Shown here in pieces: positions 25,837 to 35,698 of a stretch of 64,000 nucleotides of DNA. The notes beneath the pieces are model-generated. The model ran no database searches. It was not told the origin of the DNA and was given only the letters and a program-made list of their open reading frames with translations. This stretch comes from Ruminococcus sp. Phil15 (GTDB lineage Bacteria; Bacillota; Clostridia; Oscillospirales; Ruminococcaceae), in assembly GCA_001940995.1 (NCBI GenBank), contig MSHC01000034.1, positions 185,474 to 249,473 on the forward strand, written 5' to 3'. Every line of letters begins with the position of its first letter. Position 1 is the stretch's first letter. The position numbers were made by a program, and so were the translations under genes.

Positions 25837-26643
25837 ATGCCTAAAATATATCTTGATGTGCTTATCATAGTAAACTTTGCCGTGTGTTTTTCTGTGCTTG
25901 GAATTACGGCCGCAATTACAAGTACTAAGATTAAAGGCTCTAGGCATTTAATCGGTGCTTTGATAGGCTCGTTTTCTTCTTTATCAATCGTAACGTCAAG
26001 CATTCCGCTGCTTGTTTTGATAAAGCTAACCTTCTGGGCATTTATGATTTTGGTTACGTTCTGTACTTTGTCATTAAAAAAAATCATAAAATACAGTTTT
26101 ATGACAGCATTTATTAATATTGTTGTAGTGGCGGCAGCATATATCGTATGGTATCTTACAGGCGCAAAAAGGATTTACATAATAAACTTTACAATTTATT
26201 TTGACGTGTCGCTGTTGTCCTTGATTTTTTCCGTTACACTAGCTTATACAATGCTAAGTATTTTAGATAGGCTGTACCTTAACAGAAAGCTTCGGGACAA
26301 TACCTATCGTTTTGAAATTACCATTGCTGATAAAACTTTTATGCTCACGGGAATTTGCGACACTGGAAATATGCTCACAGACTATGCTAACGGCAGAAAG
26401 GTTGTAGTTTGCAAGAGCAAAGAAATGTGTAAAGCGTTTGAACTTGACGCAGAAAAGAACGTTCGTTTTAGGTATTTACCGTACGATACAGCATCGGGGA
26501 GAGCGGTTATGAAAGCGATAACACCTCGAAGTGTAAAAGTAACCGATTCTGACGGCAATTCTAAAGCGTTGTCTGTATCTGTCGGTGTTGTAGAAAGCGA
26601 AACCGACGAGCTTGCTATATTTAATCCAAGAATTCTTGCATAG
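25837..26643 (+). CDS. spoIIGA: Sporulation sigma-E factor-processing peptidase SpoIIGA
   Basis: A 268-aa membrane aspartic protease that removes the pro-peptide of SigE in the mother cell. Five hydrophobic segments span about 1-155, then the cytoplasmic protease domain carries [11 protein letters not shown] with the catalytic Asp (about residue 187). The chosen ATG at 25837 has GGGGAG 8 nt upstream and gives [14 protein letters not shown], the usual SpoIIGA beginning; ATG 25831 is the alternative. sigE follows after 13 bp. Confidence 0.93.
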   Translation: MPKIYLDVLIIVNFAVCFSVLGITAAITSTKIKGSRHLIGALIGSFSSLSIVTSSIPLLVLIKLTFWAFMILVTFCTLSLKKIIKYSFMTAFINIVVVAAAYIVWYLTGAKRIYIINFTIYFDVSLLSLIFSVTLAYTMLSILDRLYLNRKLRDNTYRFEITIADKTFMLTGICDTGNMLTDYANGRKVVVCKSKEMCKAFELDAEKNVRFRYLPYDTASGRAVMKAITPRSVKVTDSDGNSKALSVSVGVVESETDELAIFNPRILA

Positions 26644-26656
26644 GGGGATTTGTGTT

Positions 26657-27358
26657 ATGTTACTTAGAATTATTCTCGAAAAAATTAAGCGTATATTCTG
26701 TAAAGGAAATAGCCTTTACTACATCAATGGTTCTGAAACATTGCCGCCGCCGCTTACAAAAGAGGAAGAAGAAAAGGCGTTTGAGCTCCTGCAAACTGAC
26801 GAGAAAAAGGGCAGAGAGCTTCTGATAATACATAATCTCAGGCTTGTTGTTTATATTGCAAAGAAGTTCGAGTCAACAGGCGTAGGCATCGAGGACCTTA
26901 TTTCAATAGGCACAATCGGTCTTATAAAAGCCGTGAAAACCTTTTGCCCGGACAAGAATATAAAGCTTGCAACCTATGCATCACGCTGCATTGAGAACGA
27001 AATACTTATGTTTTTGAGGAAGTCGTCTCAACGAAGAAAAGAAATTTCGATTGACGAGCCGCTTAACGTTGACTGGGACGGAAATGAGCTTTTGCTCGGA
27101 GATATTCTCGGAACTGACGACGATATTGTTATAAGGAATCTTGAGAATGAAACGGAAAAACGGCTGCTTCTTGAAGAAATTGAAAAGCTGCCTGACAGAG
27201 AGCGGCTTATAATGCAGATGCGCTTTGGCTTATCAGGCCACAAGGAAAAGACGCAGAAAGAGGTTGCCGATGAGGTAGGAATATCCCAGTCGTATATTTC
27301 CAGACTTGAAAAAAGAATATTAAAGAGAATAAAGCTAAGCCTTGAAAAGCTGTGCTAG
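26657..27358 (+). CDS. sigE: RNA polymerase sporulation sigma factor SigE (pro-form)
   Basis: A 233-aa sigma-70 family protein. The N-terminal amphipathic stretch before [14 protein letters not shown] is the pro-peptide cleaved by SpoIIGA. Region 2 is [15 protein letters not shown] through [17 protein letters not shown], and region 4 has the helix-turn-helix [21 protein letters not shown]. It directs early mother-cell transcription. The ATG at 26657 has AGGGGG 9 nt upstream. Unlike many clostridia, no sigG follows: a terminator comes directly after. Confidence 0.96.
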   Translation: MLLRIILEKIKRIFCKGNSLYYINGSETLPPPLTKEEEEKAFELLQTDEKKGRELLIIHNLRLVVYIAKKFESTGVGIEDLISIGTIGLIKAVKTFCPDKNIKLATYASRCIENEILMFLRKSSQRRKEISIDEPLNVDWDGNELLLGDILGTDDDIVIRNLENETEKRLLLEEIEKLPDRERLIMQMRFGLSGHKEKTQKEVADEVGISQSYISRLEKRILKRIKLSLEKLC

Positions 27359-27368
27359 AGTAATGTAA

Positions 27369-27401
27369 AAGCGACCCACTTATAAATACTGTGGGTCGCT
27401 T
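27369..27401. terminator. Terminator between sigE and the DUF1294 gene
   Basis: A perfect 11-bp stem (27369-27379 with 27391-27401) with short A and T flanks lies between convergent stops. Confidence 0.85.
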
Positions 27402-27403
27402 AA

Positions 27404-27682
27404 TTATAAAACGAAGAATTTTAATACTATTACTGCGATAATTGCAAGCTGCACCATGAGCATCAGCGGGACACCTATGTAAAACTGCTTGTGTTTTGTT
27501 TTGTGGTGAAATACCTTCATTCCGAGAAATGCACCGAGAGAGCCGAATATAAACGCAATCCCGAGAAGAGTAGCCTCCGGTATTCTCCATGCTCCCATTT
27601 TTGCCTTTAACTTGTCAATTCCGTAGATTATGAAAGCCGCAATGTTTATTATAATAAGCGCTATGATAATAAATGTACTCAT
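27404..27682 (-). CDS. DUF1294 family membrane protein
   Basis: A 92-aa protein with the DUF1294 pattern: an N-terminal membrane segment, YGIDKLKAK, GAWRIPEATLLG, and GSLGAFLGMKVFHHKTKHKQF, then a C-terminal membrane segment. Function unknown. It is a single gene with its stop adjacent to the sigE terminator; AGGGAT lies upstream of the ATG. Confidence 0.88.
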   Translation of the reverse strand: MSTFIIIALIIINIAAFIIYGIDKLKAKMGAWRIPEATLLGIAFIFGSLGAFLGMKVFHHKTKHKQFYIGVPLMLMVQLAIIAVIVLKFFVL

Positions 27683-27743
27683 AAAGTATCCCTCCGTTTC
27701 CGGCTGTAAACAAATTATAGCTCAGAGTTATGTTATTGTCAAT

Positions 27744-27781
27744 AAAAAGGCGGCAGGTAGGGCCTCGCCTTATCTGCCGCC
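27744..27781 (-). terminator. Terminator of purL
   Basis: On the minus strand GGCGGCAG (27781-27774) pairs with CTGCCGCC (27756-27749), with additional pairing inside, and is followed by five T residues (27748-27744). Confidence 0.85.
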
Positions 27782-27795
27782 GAATTATTTATGAT

Positions 27796-30700
27796 TTAGC
27801 CAAAGTACTTGACGCCGTTAGCGAAGATGTGCTGATCCTTGTTGCCCGGGACGTTCTTGCAAACATTAAGTCCAAGACGTTCGGAGTGACCCATTTTACC
27901 GAGTACACGTCCGTCAGGAGAAGTAATACCCTCGATAGCGTCAATAGACGTATTTGGATTGCAGTGAATGTCGTATGTAGGATTGCCTGCAAAGTCAACA
28001 TACTGTGTAGCTATCTGTCCATTCTTAGCAAGCTCTGCGATCTCCTCAGAAGTAGCGACAAATCTGCCCTCACCGTGCGAAATTGCGATGCTGTGAATGT
28101 CGCCAACGTTAGCGTCCATAAGCCATGGCGACTTGTTTGACGCAATTCTTGTGTTTACCATCTTTGATTGGTGACGTGCAATCGTGTTGAATGTAAGCGT
28201 AGGGGAGTCGTCACGCATATCCCTGATTTCACCGTAAGGCACAAGTCCGAGCTTGATCAGCGCCTGGAAGCCGTTACAGATACCGAGCATAAGTCCGTCT
28301 CTGTTTTTGAGAAGGTCATGGATAGCATCTGTAAGCCTTGGGTTCTTGAAGAACGCTGTAATAAACTTGCCGCTTCCGTCAGGTTCGTCGCCTCCGGAGA
28401 ATCCGCCGGGGAGCATAACGATCTGAGAATTCTTTATTCTCTTTTCTATTTCTTCAACAGATTCGCTTATTTGTTCAGCAGTAAGGTTTTTAATTACGAA
28501 GATATCCGCAATTGCGCCTGCGTTTTCAAATACCTTAGCTGTGTCGTACTCGCAGTTTGTGCCAGGGAATACAGGAATGAGAACCCTCGGCTTTGCAATC
28601 TTTACAGAAGATGTCTTTCTCTCAGCAGCATCAAAGCTGAAGGTTTCAGGTCTGATCTTCGGCTGTTTAACCTGTGTCGGATACACAGGCTCAAGCTTAG
28701 TTGCCCAGAGATTTTCAAGCTTAGCAAGGTCAACCTCGTAGCTTGCAGTAATAACCTTGTAATCCTCAATTGTTTCACCGATTATCTTCTCGTCAGTTAC
28801 AGCGTCGTCTGTAAGCTCAATTACGAAGCTACCGTAGCAAGCTCGGTAAAGCTCGGCAGGGGAAACCGCTTCTGTAAACTTAAATCCGATTTTATTACCG
28901 AACGCCATCTTAGCGATAGCCTCGGAAATTCCGCCGTAAGCAACGCTCCAGCAGGAGAGTACTTTTCCATCGGCAATAAGCGCTTCGACCTTGTCAAATA
29001 CCTCAAGAACGCTCTTGAATACAGGAAGTCCGTCAGCGTCATATTGAGGCTTGATGTAAATAACATTAGAGCCTGCCTTCTTGAATTCCTGAGAAACAAT
29101 CTTGTCTGTGTTTGCAGTAGAAACAGCGAATGAAACGAGCGTAGGAGGTACGTCGATATTTTCAAATGTACCGCTCATCGAGTCCTTGCCGCCGATAGCT
29201 GCGATACCGTATTCAAGCTGTGCCTTGAATGCACCGAGAAGTGCGGAAAGCGGTTTGCCCCAACGTGTAGGATTGTTCTGCGTTCTTTCAAAATATTCCT
29301 GGAATGTGAGCCAGCAGTGCTTGTGGCTTCCTCCTGTTGCAACAACCTTTGCAATTGATTCTGTTACTGCGGCAATTGCTCCGTGATATGGACTCTGTGA
29401 AGAAAGGAATGGGTTGAAGCCCCAGCCCATAATAGAAGCTGTCTTTGTTTCACCGCCGAGAACAGGGAGCTTTGCGGCCATTGCCTGTGTCGGCGTGTTC
29501 TGATATTTACCGCCGTATGGCATAAGGACTGTTCCTGCGCCGATTGTAGAGTCAAAGCGTTCAACAAGGCCTTTCTGCGAGCAGATGTTGAGGTTGGAAA
29601 TCATCTCGTTCCACATCTCTGCGGAGTCCTTAACGTTTTCGTTTGTTATAATTACAGGTTCCTCAATTGTGATTGCGGTGTGCTTGCTTGCCCCGTTTGA
29701 GTTGAGGAATTCTCTTGTTAGATTAACGATTGTCCTGCCGTTCCACTGCATCTTGAGTCTTGCCTCGTCGGTAACGACTGCAACCATTGTAGCCTCGAGG
29801 TTTTCCTTAGCAGCCTCAAGCATAAACTTTTCAGCGTCCTCCTTGGCAACTACAACGGCCATTCTTTCCTGAGATTCGGAAATTGCAAGCTCTGTGCCGT
29901 CAAGTCCGTCATACTTTTTAGGTACTCTGTTAAGGTCTATTACAAGCCCGTCCGTTAGCTCGCCGATAGCAACTGACACTCCGCCTGCGCCGAAGTCGTT
30001 ACATCTCTTTATAAGCTGTGTAACATCAGGATTTCTGAAAAGTCTTTGAAGTTTTCTTTCAATAGGGGCGTTACCCTTCTGAACTTCAGCGCCGCAGCTT
30101 TCAAGCGATTCGAGAGTGTGCGACTTGGAAGAACCGGTAGCACCGCCGCAACCGTCACGGCCTGTCTTACCGCCGAGAAGAATTACAACGTCGCCCGGAA
30201 CAGGAACCTCTCTGCGCACGTTAGATGCAGGAGCAGCGCCGATTACAGCGCCTATTTCCATTCTCTTTGCTACATAGCCGGGATGATAGATTTCGTGAAC
30301 GTTGCCCGTTGCAAGACCGATCTGGTTTCCGTAAGAGGAATATCCGTTAGCGGCTCCGACAACGATCTTTCTCTGCGGCAGCTTGCCTGCGATTGTGTCC
30401 TCGATAGGAACGAGCGGATTAGCGGCTCCCGTTACTCTCATTGCCTGGTAAACGTATGAACGGCCGGAAAGCGGGTCTCTGATAGCGCCGCCAAGGCAGG
30501 TAGCCGCACCGCCGAACGGTTCGATTTCGGTAGGATGATTGTGTGTTTCGTTCTTGAACATAAGAAGCCAGTCCTCGTCCACGCCGTTAACGTCAACCTT
30601 GATTTTTACAGAGCAGGCATTTATCTCTTCGCTCTCGTCAAGATCCTTGAGAAGTCCGTCCTTTTTAAGCTTTTTAGCCCCGATAACGGCAAGGTCCATA

Positions 30701-31509
30701 AGTGTTACGGGCTTGTCTGTTCTGCCGACATAAAGCTCTCTGTGAACGTCCATATATTCCTTGAACGTGTCGTTGATGTAGTCAGCCTGAATATCAACAT
30801 CATCAATGATTGTCTGGAATGTGGTGTGACGGCAGTGGTCCGACCAGTATGTATCAATCATCTTGATTTCTGTGATTGTAGGATTACGCTTTTCTGTGTT
30901 TTTGAAGTAATCACGGCAGAACTTGATATCGTCAAAGTCCATAGCAAGACCGAGCTTCTTCATTAATGCGGTAAGGTCGTCATCGTCAGAGTAGATAAAG
31001 CCTTCGATAGTATCAACTTCAGTAGGAATGTCATACTGAACATCGAGGGTTTCAAAACGGTTGAACTTTGCCTCACGGCTTTCAACAGGGTTAATCATAT
31101 AGCTTTTGATAGCATTAAATGCTTCATCGGAGATATTACCCTTAACAATGTAAATTCTTGCGGATTTTACAATCGGCCGCGTTCTTCCTGTGAGGAGGGA
31201 AATGCACTGTGCGCAGGAGTCTGCTCTCTGGTCAAACTGACCCGGAAGATACTCTACTGCGAATACTCTCTCGTCATCTTCAATTTCAGGAAGATGCTCA
31301 TAGGTAACATCAACGGCAGGCTCTGAGAAAACAATAGGCGTAGCAAGCTCAAAGTCCTCCTTGGAAAGACCCTCAGCGTCATACCTGTTGATAACTCTCA
31401 AAGATTCAAGCTCTTCAAGTCCGAGTGCGGACTTGATTCCGCCGATGAGCGAAGCGGCTTCAACAGCGAAGTCAGGCTTCTTTTCAACGTAAATTCGATA
31501 AACTGACAT
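27796..31509 (-). CDS. purL: Phosphoribosylformylglycinamidine synthase, single-chain clostridial type
   Basis: A 1237-aa FGAM synthase of purine synthesis, converting FGAR, glutamine and ATP to FGAM. The synthetase part has HCRHTTFQT, FKNETHNHPTEIEPFGGAATC and a second PurM-like half with GWGFNPFLS and GGKDSMSGT. The C-terminal glutamine amidotransferase (about 985-1237) has PVFPGTNCEYD, the nucleophile Cys in LGICNGFQALI and the His region SHGEGRF. Length and order fit the long clostridial subfamily that combines PurL and PurQ. AAGGAG precedes the ATG. It lies 32 bp after mtaB. Confidence 0.95.
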   Translation of the reverse strand: MSVYRIYVEKKPDFAVEAASLIGGIKSALGLEELESLRVINRYDAEGLSKEDFELATPIVFSEPAVDVTYEHLPEIEDDERVFAVEYLPGQFDQRADSCAQCISLLTGRTRPIVKSARIYIVKGNISDEAFNAIKSYMINPVESREAKFNRFETLDVQYDIPTEVDTIEGFIYSDDDDLTALMKKLGLAMDFDDIKFCRDYFKNTEKRNPTITEIKMIDTYWSDHCRHTTFQTIIDDVDIQADYINDTFKEYMDVHRELYVGRTDKPVTLMDLAVIGAKKLKKDGLLKDLDESEEINACSVKIKVDVNGVDEDWLLMFKNETHNHPTEIEPFGGAATCLGGAIRDPLSGRSYVYQAMRVTGAANPLVPIEDTIAGKLPQRKIVVGAANGYSSYGNQIGLATGNVHEIYHPGYVAKRMEIGAVIGAAPASNVRREVPVPGDVVILLGGKTGRDGCGGATGSSKSHTLESLESCGAEVQKGNAPIERKLQRLFRNPDVTQLIKRCNDFGAGGVSVAIGELTDGLVIDLNRVPKKYDGLDGTELAISESQERMAVVVAKEDAEKFMLEAAKENLEATMVAVVTDEARLKMQWNGRTIVNLTREFLNSNGASKHTAITIEEPVIITNENVKDSAEMWNEMISNLNICSQKGLVERFDSTIGAGTVLMPYGGKYQNTPTQAMAAKLPVLGGETKTASIMGWGFNPFLSSQSPYHGAIAAVTESIAKVVATGGSHKHCWLTFQEYFERTQNNPTRWGKPLSALLGAFKAQLEYGIAAIGGKDSMSGTFENIDVPPTLVSFAVSTANTDKIVSQEFKKAGSNVIYIKPQYDADGLPVFKSVLEVFDKVEALIADGKVLSCWSVAYGGISEAIAKMAFGNKIGFKFTEAVSPAELYRACYGSFVIELTDDAVTDEKIIGETIEDYKVITASYEVDLAKLENLWATKLEPVYPTQVKQPKIRPETFSFDAAERKTSSVKIAKPRVLIPVFPGTNCEYDTAKVFENAGAIADIFVIKNLTAEQISESVEEIEKRIKNSQIVMLPGGFSGGDEPDGSGKFITAFFKNPRLTDAIHDLLKNRDGLMLGICNGFQALIKLGLVPYGEIRDMRDDSPTLTFNTIARHQSKMVNTRIASNKSPWLMDANVGDIHSIAISHGEGRFVATSEEIAELAKNGQIATQYVDFAGNPTYDIHCNPNTSIDAIEGITSPDGRVLGKMGHSERLGLNVCKNVPGNKDQHIFANGVKYFG

Positions 31510-31541
31510 ATTGACAACTCCTTAGAATTAAATTTACAATA

Positions 31542-32858
31542 TTAGTCTGTTATTCTGCCGATACAATAACCGTCGGCTACCTCTTCTATAATAACATAAA
31601 AACTCTTTCTTCGCAAACTTTTTTGCACATTTTCTCTATGAATTTTAACAAGTGTGTAATTTTCGCTGTATCCTTGGTGAAAAGTTGTGCAATTTTCTTT
31701 TTCAAACAGAACCTTGACTGTTTTTCCTACCATTTTTGTGAGAAAATCTTTGCTTGACTCGTTGCAAACCGACAGCATTTTTTCAGCCCGTCTTTTCTTT
31801 TCTGCCTTCTCTATCTGCATGGCTCTGCCTGCCGCGGCAGTGCCGATTCTCTGCGAGTATGGGAATATATGAGCCTGAGCAAAACCTATCCTCTCGACAA
31901 ATCTTAGCGACTCGTCAAAATCTTCCTCTGTTTCCCCCGGAAAGCCCACCATAATGTCGGTCGTTATGGAACAGTCGGGAAAAGCCGTGCGAAGCTTTTG
32001 GCATAGCTCTGCGTATTCTGACACAGAGTATTTTCTGTTCATAGCTTTAAGCGTCTTGTCGCATCCGCTTTGCAATGACAGATGAAATTGCGGGCAGAGA
32101 TTTTCCAGCTTTGCCATCCTATCAATGTCCGAATCAAGCAGCATTTCAGGCTCTATCGACCCCAGTCTGACACGCTCAATTCCGGTTACGGAGCAAGCCG
32201 TTTCTATTGCATCAATAAGTCTCGTGCCGTCGTCGAAGTCCTTTCCGTAACAGCACAGGTTTATGCCCACAAGTATTATTTCCTTGTGTCCCGATTGCGA
32301 CAGCCGCTCAATCTCAGAACGTATCTCGATAAGCTTTCTTGAACGCATATGCCCCCTTGCGAATGGTATAATGCAGTATGAGCAGTATTGGTCGCAGCCG
32401 TCCTGTATCTTGACATAAGCTCTCGTTTTCTGCGTAAACTCTCCGTTTTGGAAGCTGTCGAAGTTTTCGCCCATTTCGTGCTTTGATATCGTAAATGCAC
32501 GTTCTCTGTTTTTCCTGTATGAAACAGCCGAAGCTATCGTTTCTTCAAGACTCTTGTTTCCCACAACAATGTCGCATTGCCTTTTATCAAATAGCGATTT
32601 TGCCACGTCCTGCAACGCCTGAGGCATACACCCTCTCAGCAGTATTGCACAACAGGGGTTGACTTTCTTAACCTTGTGCATAAACTGCCTGCATTTGAGA
32701 TCTGACTGTGCTGTGACAGTACAGCTGTTTACTATGCAAAGCTCCGCTTCTTCAATTTTGTCCGTTTCAACAAAATTCAGTTGCGAAAGCCGTTGCCTTA
32801 TGTTTTCCGTTTCGCATTGATTGACCTTACAGCCAAAGGTTGCGTAGTATGTTCTCAT
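31542..32858 (-). CDS. mtaB: tRNA t6A37 methylthiotransferase MtaB
   Basis: A 438-aa radical SAM methylthiotransferase that turns t6A37 into ms2t6A. The auxiliary cluster cysteines lie in FGCKVNQCETE, NSCTVT and LRGCMPQ. The radical SAM motif is CDQYCSYC (about residues 153-160) followed by IIPFARG. A C-terminal TRAM-like domain is present. FGCKVNQ and FARG favour MtaB over MiaB. It is expressed from a good promoter together with purL and would act after the Sua5 pathway encoded at 21139. Confidence 0.93.
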   Translation of the reverse strand: MRTYYATFGCKVNQCETENIRQRLSQLNFVETDKIEEAELCIVNSCTVTAQSDLKCRQFMHKVKKVNPCCAILLRGCMPQALQDVAKSLFDKRQCDIVVGNKSLEETIASAVSYRKNRERAFTISKHEMGENFDSFQNGEFTQKTRAYVKIQDGCDQYCSYCIIPFARGHMRSRKLIEIRSEIERLSQSGHKEIILVGINLCCYGKDFDDGTRLIDAIETACSVTGIERVRLGSIEPEMLLDSDIDRMAKLENLCPQFHLSLQSGCDKTLKAMNRKYSVSEYAELCQKLRTAFPDCSITTDIMVGFPGETEEDFDESLRFVERIGFAQAHIFPYSQRIGTAAAGRAMQIEKAEKKRRAEKMLSVCNESSKDFLTKMVGKTVKVLFEKENCTTFHQGYSENYTLVKIHRENVQKSLRRKSFYVIIEEVADGYCIGRITD

Positions 32859-32895
32859 TTATGTTTCCTCTTACGTTATATTACTTGTATTTTTC

Positions 32896-32924
32896 AGTAT
32901 ACAATATAACAAATCAAATTTCAA
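32896..32924 (-). promoter_or_regulatory. Promoter of mtaB-purL
   Basis: On the minus strand TTGAAA (32924-32919) and TATACT (32901-32896) are separated by 17 bp. Confidence 0.7.
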
Positions 32925-32987
32925 TCTCTCGTTTCGATAAATTTCGCATACAGCCTGTCTTATAGTGTAACTACGGAGGTGCGTAAT

Positions 32988-34160
32988 ATGTTTATCACAA
33001 AAATTATGTTATCTGTCATACTATCTCTTAATAGCTTTTTTACCCCGATCGCGGAATACTTTGAAAGGGGGATCGAGCTTGCGGAAAGGCTCGGTGTTTC
33101 GGTAAGCGCAGGGGTATCTGACAGCTCGGTAGTTGTCCTCGAAGTTAATACCATGCACACGATAAAGGAGCAAAATCCTGAGGAAGTAATGCCTGCACGT
33201 CACTTTGCCAAGCTTATGACCCTGCTTGTGACCTGCGAAGCAGTTGAGAACGGTGAAATAACGCTTGATACAATAACGACGGTATCCAAGAACGCAAACG
33301 CAATGCAAGGCACACAAATCTGGCTTGATATTGGCGAAAAGATATCGATAGAAGAGCTTATAAAGGCAATAACTATAGGCAACGCAAACGATGCCTGCGT
33401 AGCGCTCTCAGAAGCAGTCGCAAGCACGGAGACTAACTTTGTCGAGCTTATGAATGTAAAGGCGAAGCAGCTTGGTATGGAGTCAACGTATTTTGCGGAC
33501 TGCACCGGAATATCCGATGCAACAATAACAACTGCAAAGGACGTAGCGATTCTTACTGCGGAGCTGTCAAAAAGGGAATGGATTTACCCATATACGACTA
33601 CATGGCTTGACAATGTAAGAAGCAACAAAACAGAGCTTGTGAACAACAACCGCCTTGTGAGGACATACGACGGAATAATCGGATTTAAGGCGTATGGCGA
33701 TGATGAGCAGAATTTTCTTTCGGCCGCTGCAAAAAGGAATGATATGACGGTCGTATGCGTCGTAATGAACGAAAAGGATAAGGACTATATGTTTACCTCT
33801 GCCAGAGATAATATGAATAAAGCGTTTGCGGCTTATGAGATATTTGTGCCTAAGTATGAAAAAGAGGTACTTGATGATATCAGCGTAAACTGCGGCGAAA
33901 AGCTCAATTGTAAGGTTCGTGCGAAGGATAATGCCTGCGTCCTTATACCTAAAGGCAGGGGAGAAGACGTAGAGGTTGAATTCGATAGGGTGAGTATAGT
34001 GCCGTCGCCTGTAAAAAAGGGTACGATTGTGGGCGGTGTTTCGCTAAAACTGGACGATGAAATTATCTTCTCCACGGATATAGTAACAGACGAGAATATT
34101 GCCGAGCTTACTTTGCTTGAAGCCTATCGAAGATTATTGTTAGAATTGCTAAATATATAG
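32988..34160 (+). CDS. DacF-like D-Ala-D-Ala carboxypeptidase homologue, probably catalytically inactive
   Basis: A 390-aa exported protein with a signal sequence (about 1-22), a peptidase S11 domain and a PBP5_C-like beta domain (about 290-365). It aligns end to end with DacF/PBP5 proteins, through blocks such as GTQIWLDIGEKISIEELIKA and LVRTYDGIIGFK. All three catalytic motifs are altered. SxxK reads H72-F-A-K75 where Ser is expected first. SxN reads N-A-N followed by DA. KTG reads K-A-Y. Penicillin binding and carboxypeptidase activity are therefore unlikely. The ATG at 32988 has GGAGGT 7 nt upstream. It is transcribed divergently from mtaB. Confidence 0.85.
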   Translation: MFITKIMLSVILSLNSFFTPIAEYFERGIELAERLGVSVSAGVSDSSVVVLEVNTMHTIKEQNPEEVMPARHFAKLMTLLVTCEAVENGEITLDTITTVSKNANAMQGTQIWLDIGEKISIEELIKAITIGNANDACVALSEAVASTETNFVELMNVKAKQLGMESTYFADCTGISDATITTAKDVAILTAELSKREWIYPYTTTWLDNVRSNKTELVNNNRLVRTYDGIIGFKAYGDDEQNFLSAAAKRNDMTVVCVVMNEKDKDYMFTSARDNMNKAFAAYEIFVPKYEKEVLDDISVNCGEKLNCKVRAKDNACVLIPKGRGEDVEVEFDRVSIVPSPVKKGTIVGGVSLKLDDEIIFSTDIVTDENIAELTLLEAYRRLLLELLNI

Positions 34161-34196
34161 TATACGAATTGTGCATAGCGCACAAAATGTTGTATG

Positions 34197-34239
34197 TTTT
34201 TCAAAACCGCTTGAAAAAAGTGGCGAGATATTGTAAAAT
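34197..34239 (+). promoter_or_regulatory. Promoter of pgi with an overlapping inverted repeat
   Basis: TTGAAA (34211-34216) and TAAAAT (34234-34239) are 17 bp apart. The -35 lies in the right arm of a perfect 8-bp inverted repeat, TTTTTCAA (34197-34204) with TTGAAAAA (34211-34218), which could be an operator. Confidence 0.6.
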
Positions 34240-34295
34240 ATACTGTAAGATAATATCTTAATATATGATTTAAGTTATCGAAGGGATTGACATTT

Positions 34296-35624
34296 TTGGC
34301 TATTAAACTTAATTCAAAGTACCTTGAGGGCTATATTGCTCAGCACGAAATCGACGCAATGAAAGCACAGCTTGAGGCAGCAAACAGTACACTCATAAAT
34401 AAGTCAGGACTCGGAAACGACTTCCTGGGCTGGGTAGACCTTCCTGTAAATTACGACAAGGAAGAGTTTGCAAGAATAAAGGCTGCTGCTGGAAGAATCA
34501 AGGAAAAGTGCGATATTCTTATCGTAATCGGAATCGGCGGCTCCTATCTTGGCGCAAGAGCTGCTATCGAGCTTCTTCGTTCACCGTTCTACAACAATAT
34601 GAAGAAGGATACGCCTGATATTTACTATGTAGGTAATAACATAAGCCCTACATATCTTAACGAAATTCTTTCCATTTGCGACGGTAAGGATATCTGCGTT
34701 AACGTAATTTCCAAGTCCGGTACAACAACCGAGCCTGCACTTGCATTCAGAGTGTTCAAGAAGCTTGTTGAAGACAAGTACGGCAAGGAAGAAGCAAAGA
34801 CAAGAATTTTTGCGACAACAGACAAAGCAAGGGGAACTCTCAAGGAGCTTTCCGATGCTGAGGGCTACGAAACATTTGTTATCGCTGACGACGTCGGCGG
34901 CAGATTCTCGGTTCTTACAGCAGTAGGGCTTCTCCCAATTGCGGTCGCCGGCTGTGATATTGATAAGCTTATGGCAGGTGCTGCTAAGGCTAGAGAGAAA
35001 TATTCTTCAACTGACAACGATTGCTGTGAATATGCAGCGCTTAGAAACATTCTTTACCACAAGGGCAAGTCGGTTGAAATGCTCGTTTCCTATGACCCAA
35101 GCTTCACAATGATGGCTGAGTGGTGGAAGCAGCTTTACGGTGAGAGCGAGGGTAAGGACAACAAGGGTATATTCCCGTCATCAGCAACATTTTCAACAGA
35201 TCTGCATTCTCTCGGTCAGTTCATTCAGGACGGTTCAAGGATTATGTTTGAAACCGTTGTGGACATCAAGGAGCCTAAGCAGGATTTCTTCCTTGAAGAT
35301 GATGCCGATAATCTTGACGGACTTAACTTCCTCACAAATCAGAATATGAGCGTTGTTAACCATAAGGCAATGAGCGGTACAATCCTTGCTCATACAGAGG
35401 GTGGAGTTCCGAATCTCGTTATCGAGATGGATAAGATTGACGAGGAGAACCTCGGCGAACTCATCTACTTCTTTGAAAAGGCTTGCGCACTTTCCGGTTA
35501 TATGCTCGGTGTAAATCCATTTAATCAGCCAGGTGTTGAAAGCTACAAGAAGAATATGTTCGCTCTTCTCGGTAAGCCGGGATATGAGGGAGCAAAGGCA
35601 GAGCTTGAAGCAAAGCTCAAGTAA
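34296..35624 (+). CDS. pgi: Glucose-6-phosphate isomerase
   Basis: A 442-aa phosphoglucose isomerase linking glucose-6-phosphate and fructose-6-phosphate. The conserved blocks are [41 protein letters not shown] and [13 protein letters not shown]. The TTG at 34296, 9 nt after AAGGGA, gives the usual MAIKLN start; an upstream TTG at 34287 is too close to the SD. The length is that of the Firmicute enzyme. A promoter lies upstream and a small P-loop gene follows. Confidence 0.95.
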   Translation: MAIKLNSKYLEGYIAQHEIDAMKAQLEAANSTLINKSGLGNDFLGWVDLPVNYDKEEFARIKAAAGRIKEKCDILIVIGIGGSYLGARAAIELLRSPFYNNMKKDTPDIYYVGNNISPTYLNEILSICDGKDICVNVISKSGTTTEPALAFRVFKKLVEDKYGKEEAKTRIFATTDKARGTLKELSDAEGYETFVIADDVGGRFSVLTAVGLLPIAVAGCDIDKLMAGAAKAREKYSSTDNDCCEYAALRNILYHKGKSVEMLVSYDPSFTMMAEWWKQLYGESEGKDNKGIFPSSATFSTDLHSLGQFIQDGSRIMFETVVDIKEPKQDFFLEDDADNLDGLNFLTNQNMSVVNHKAMSGTILAHTEGGVPNLVIEMDKIDEENLGELIYFFEKACALSGYMLGVNPFNQPGVESYKKNMFALLGKPGYEGAKAELEAKLK

Positions 35625-35698
35625 TTTTGGAATCTCTGGGAAGTAAAAAATCCCATAGAATAGAAAAAGCCCGAGAGGGCGGAACGGAGTGCAATATT

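Noticed and set aside
27796..31509. Many long plus-strand frames opposite purL (up to 321 codons)
   Set aside because: purL is complete with all its motifs on the minus strand; the opposite frames have no family features and reflect the strong codon bias.
32941..32987. SigE/SigF-like CATACA element upstream of the DacF-like gene
   Set aside because: No matching -35 at proper spacing and the rest of the -10 deviates, so not supported.
35660..35690. Terminator after pgi
   Set aside because: A short GCCC-GAGA-GGGC hairpin is present but lacks a T-run and is followed by the ribosome site of the next gene.
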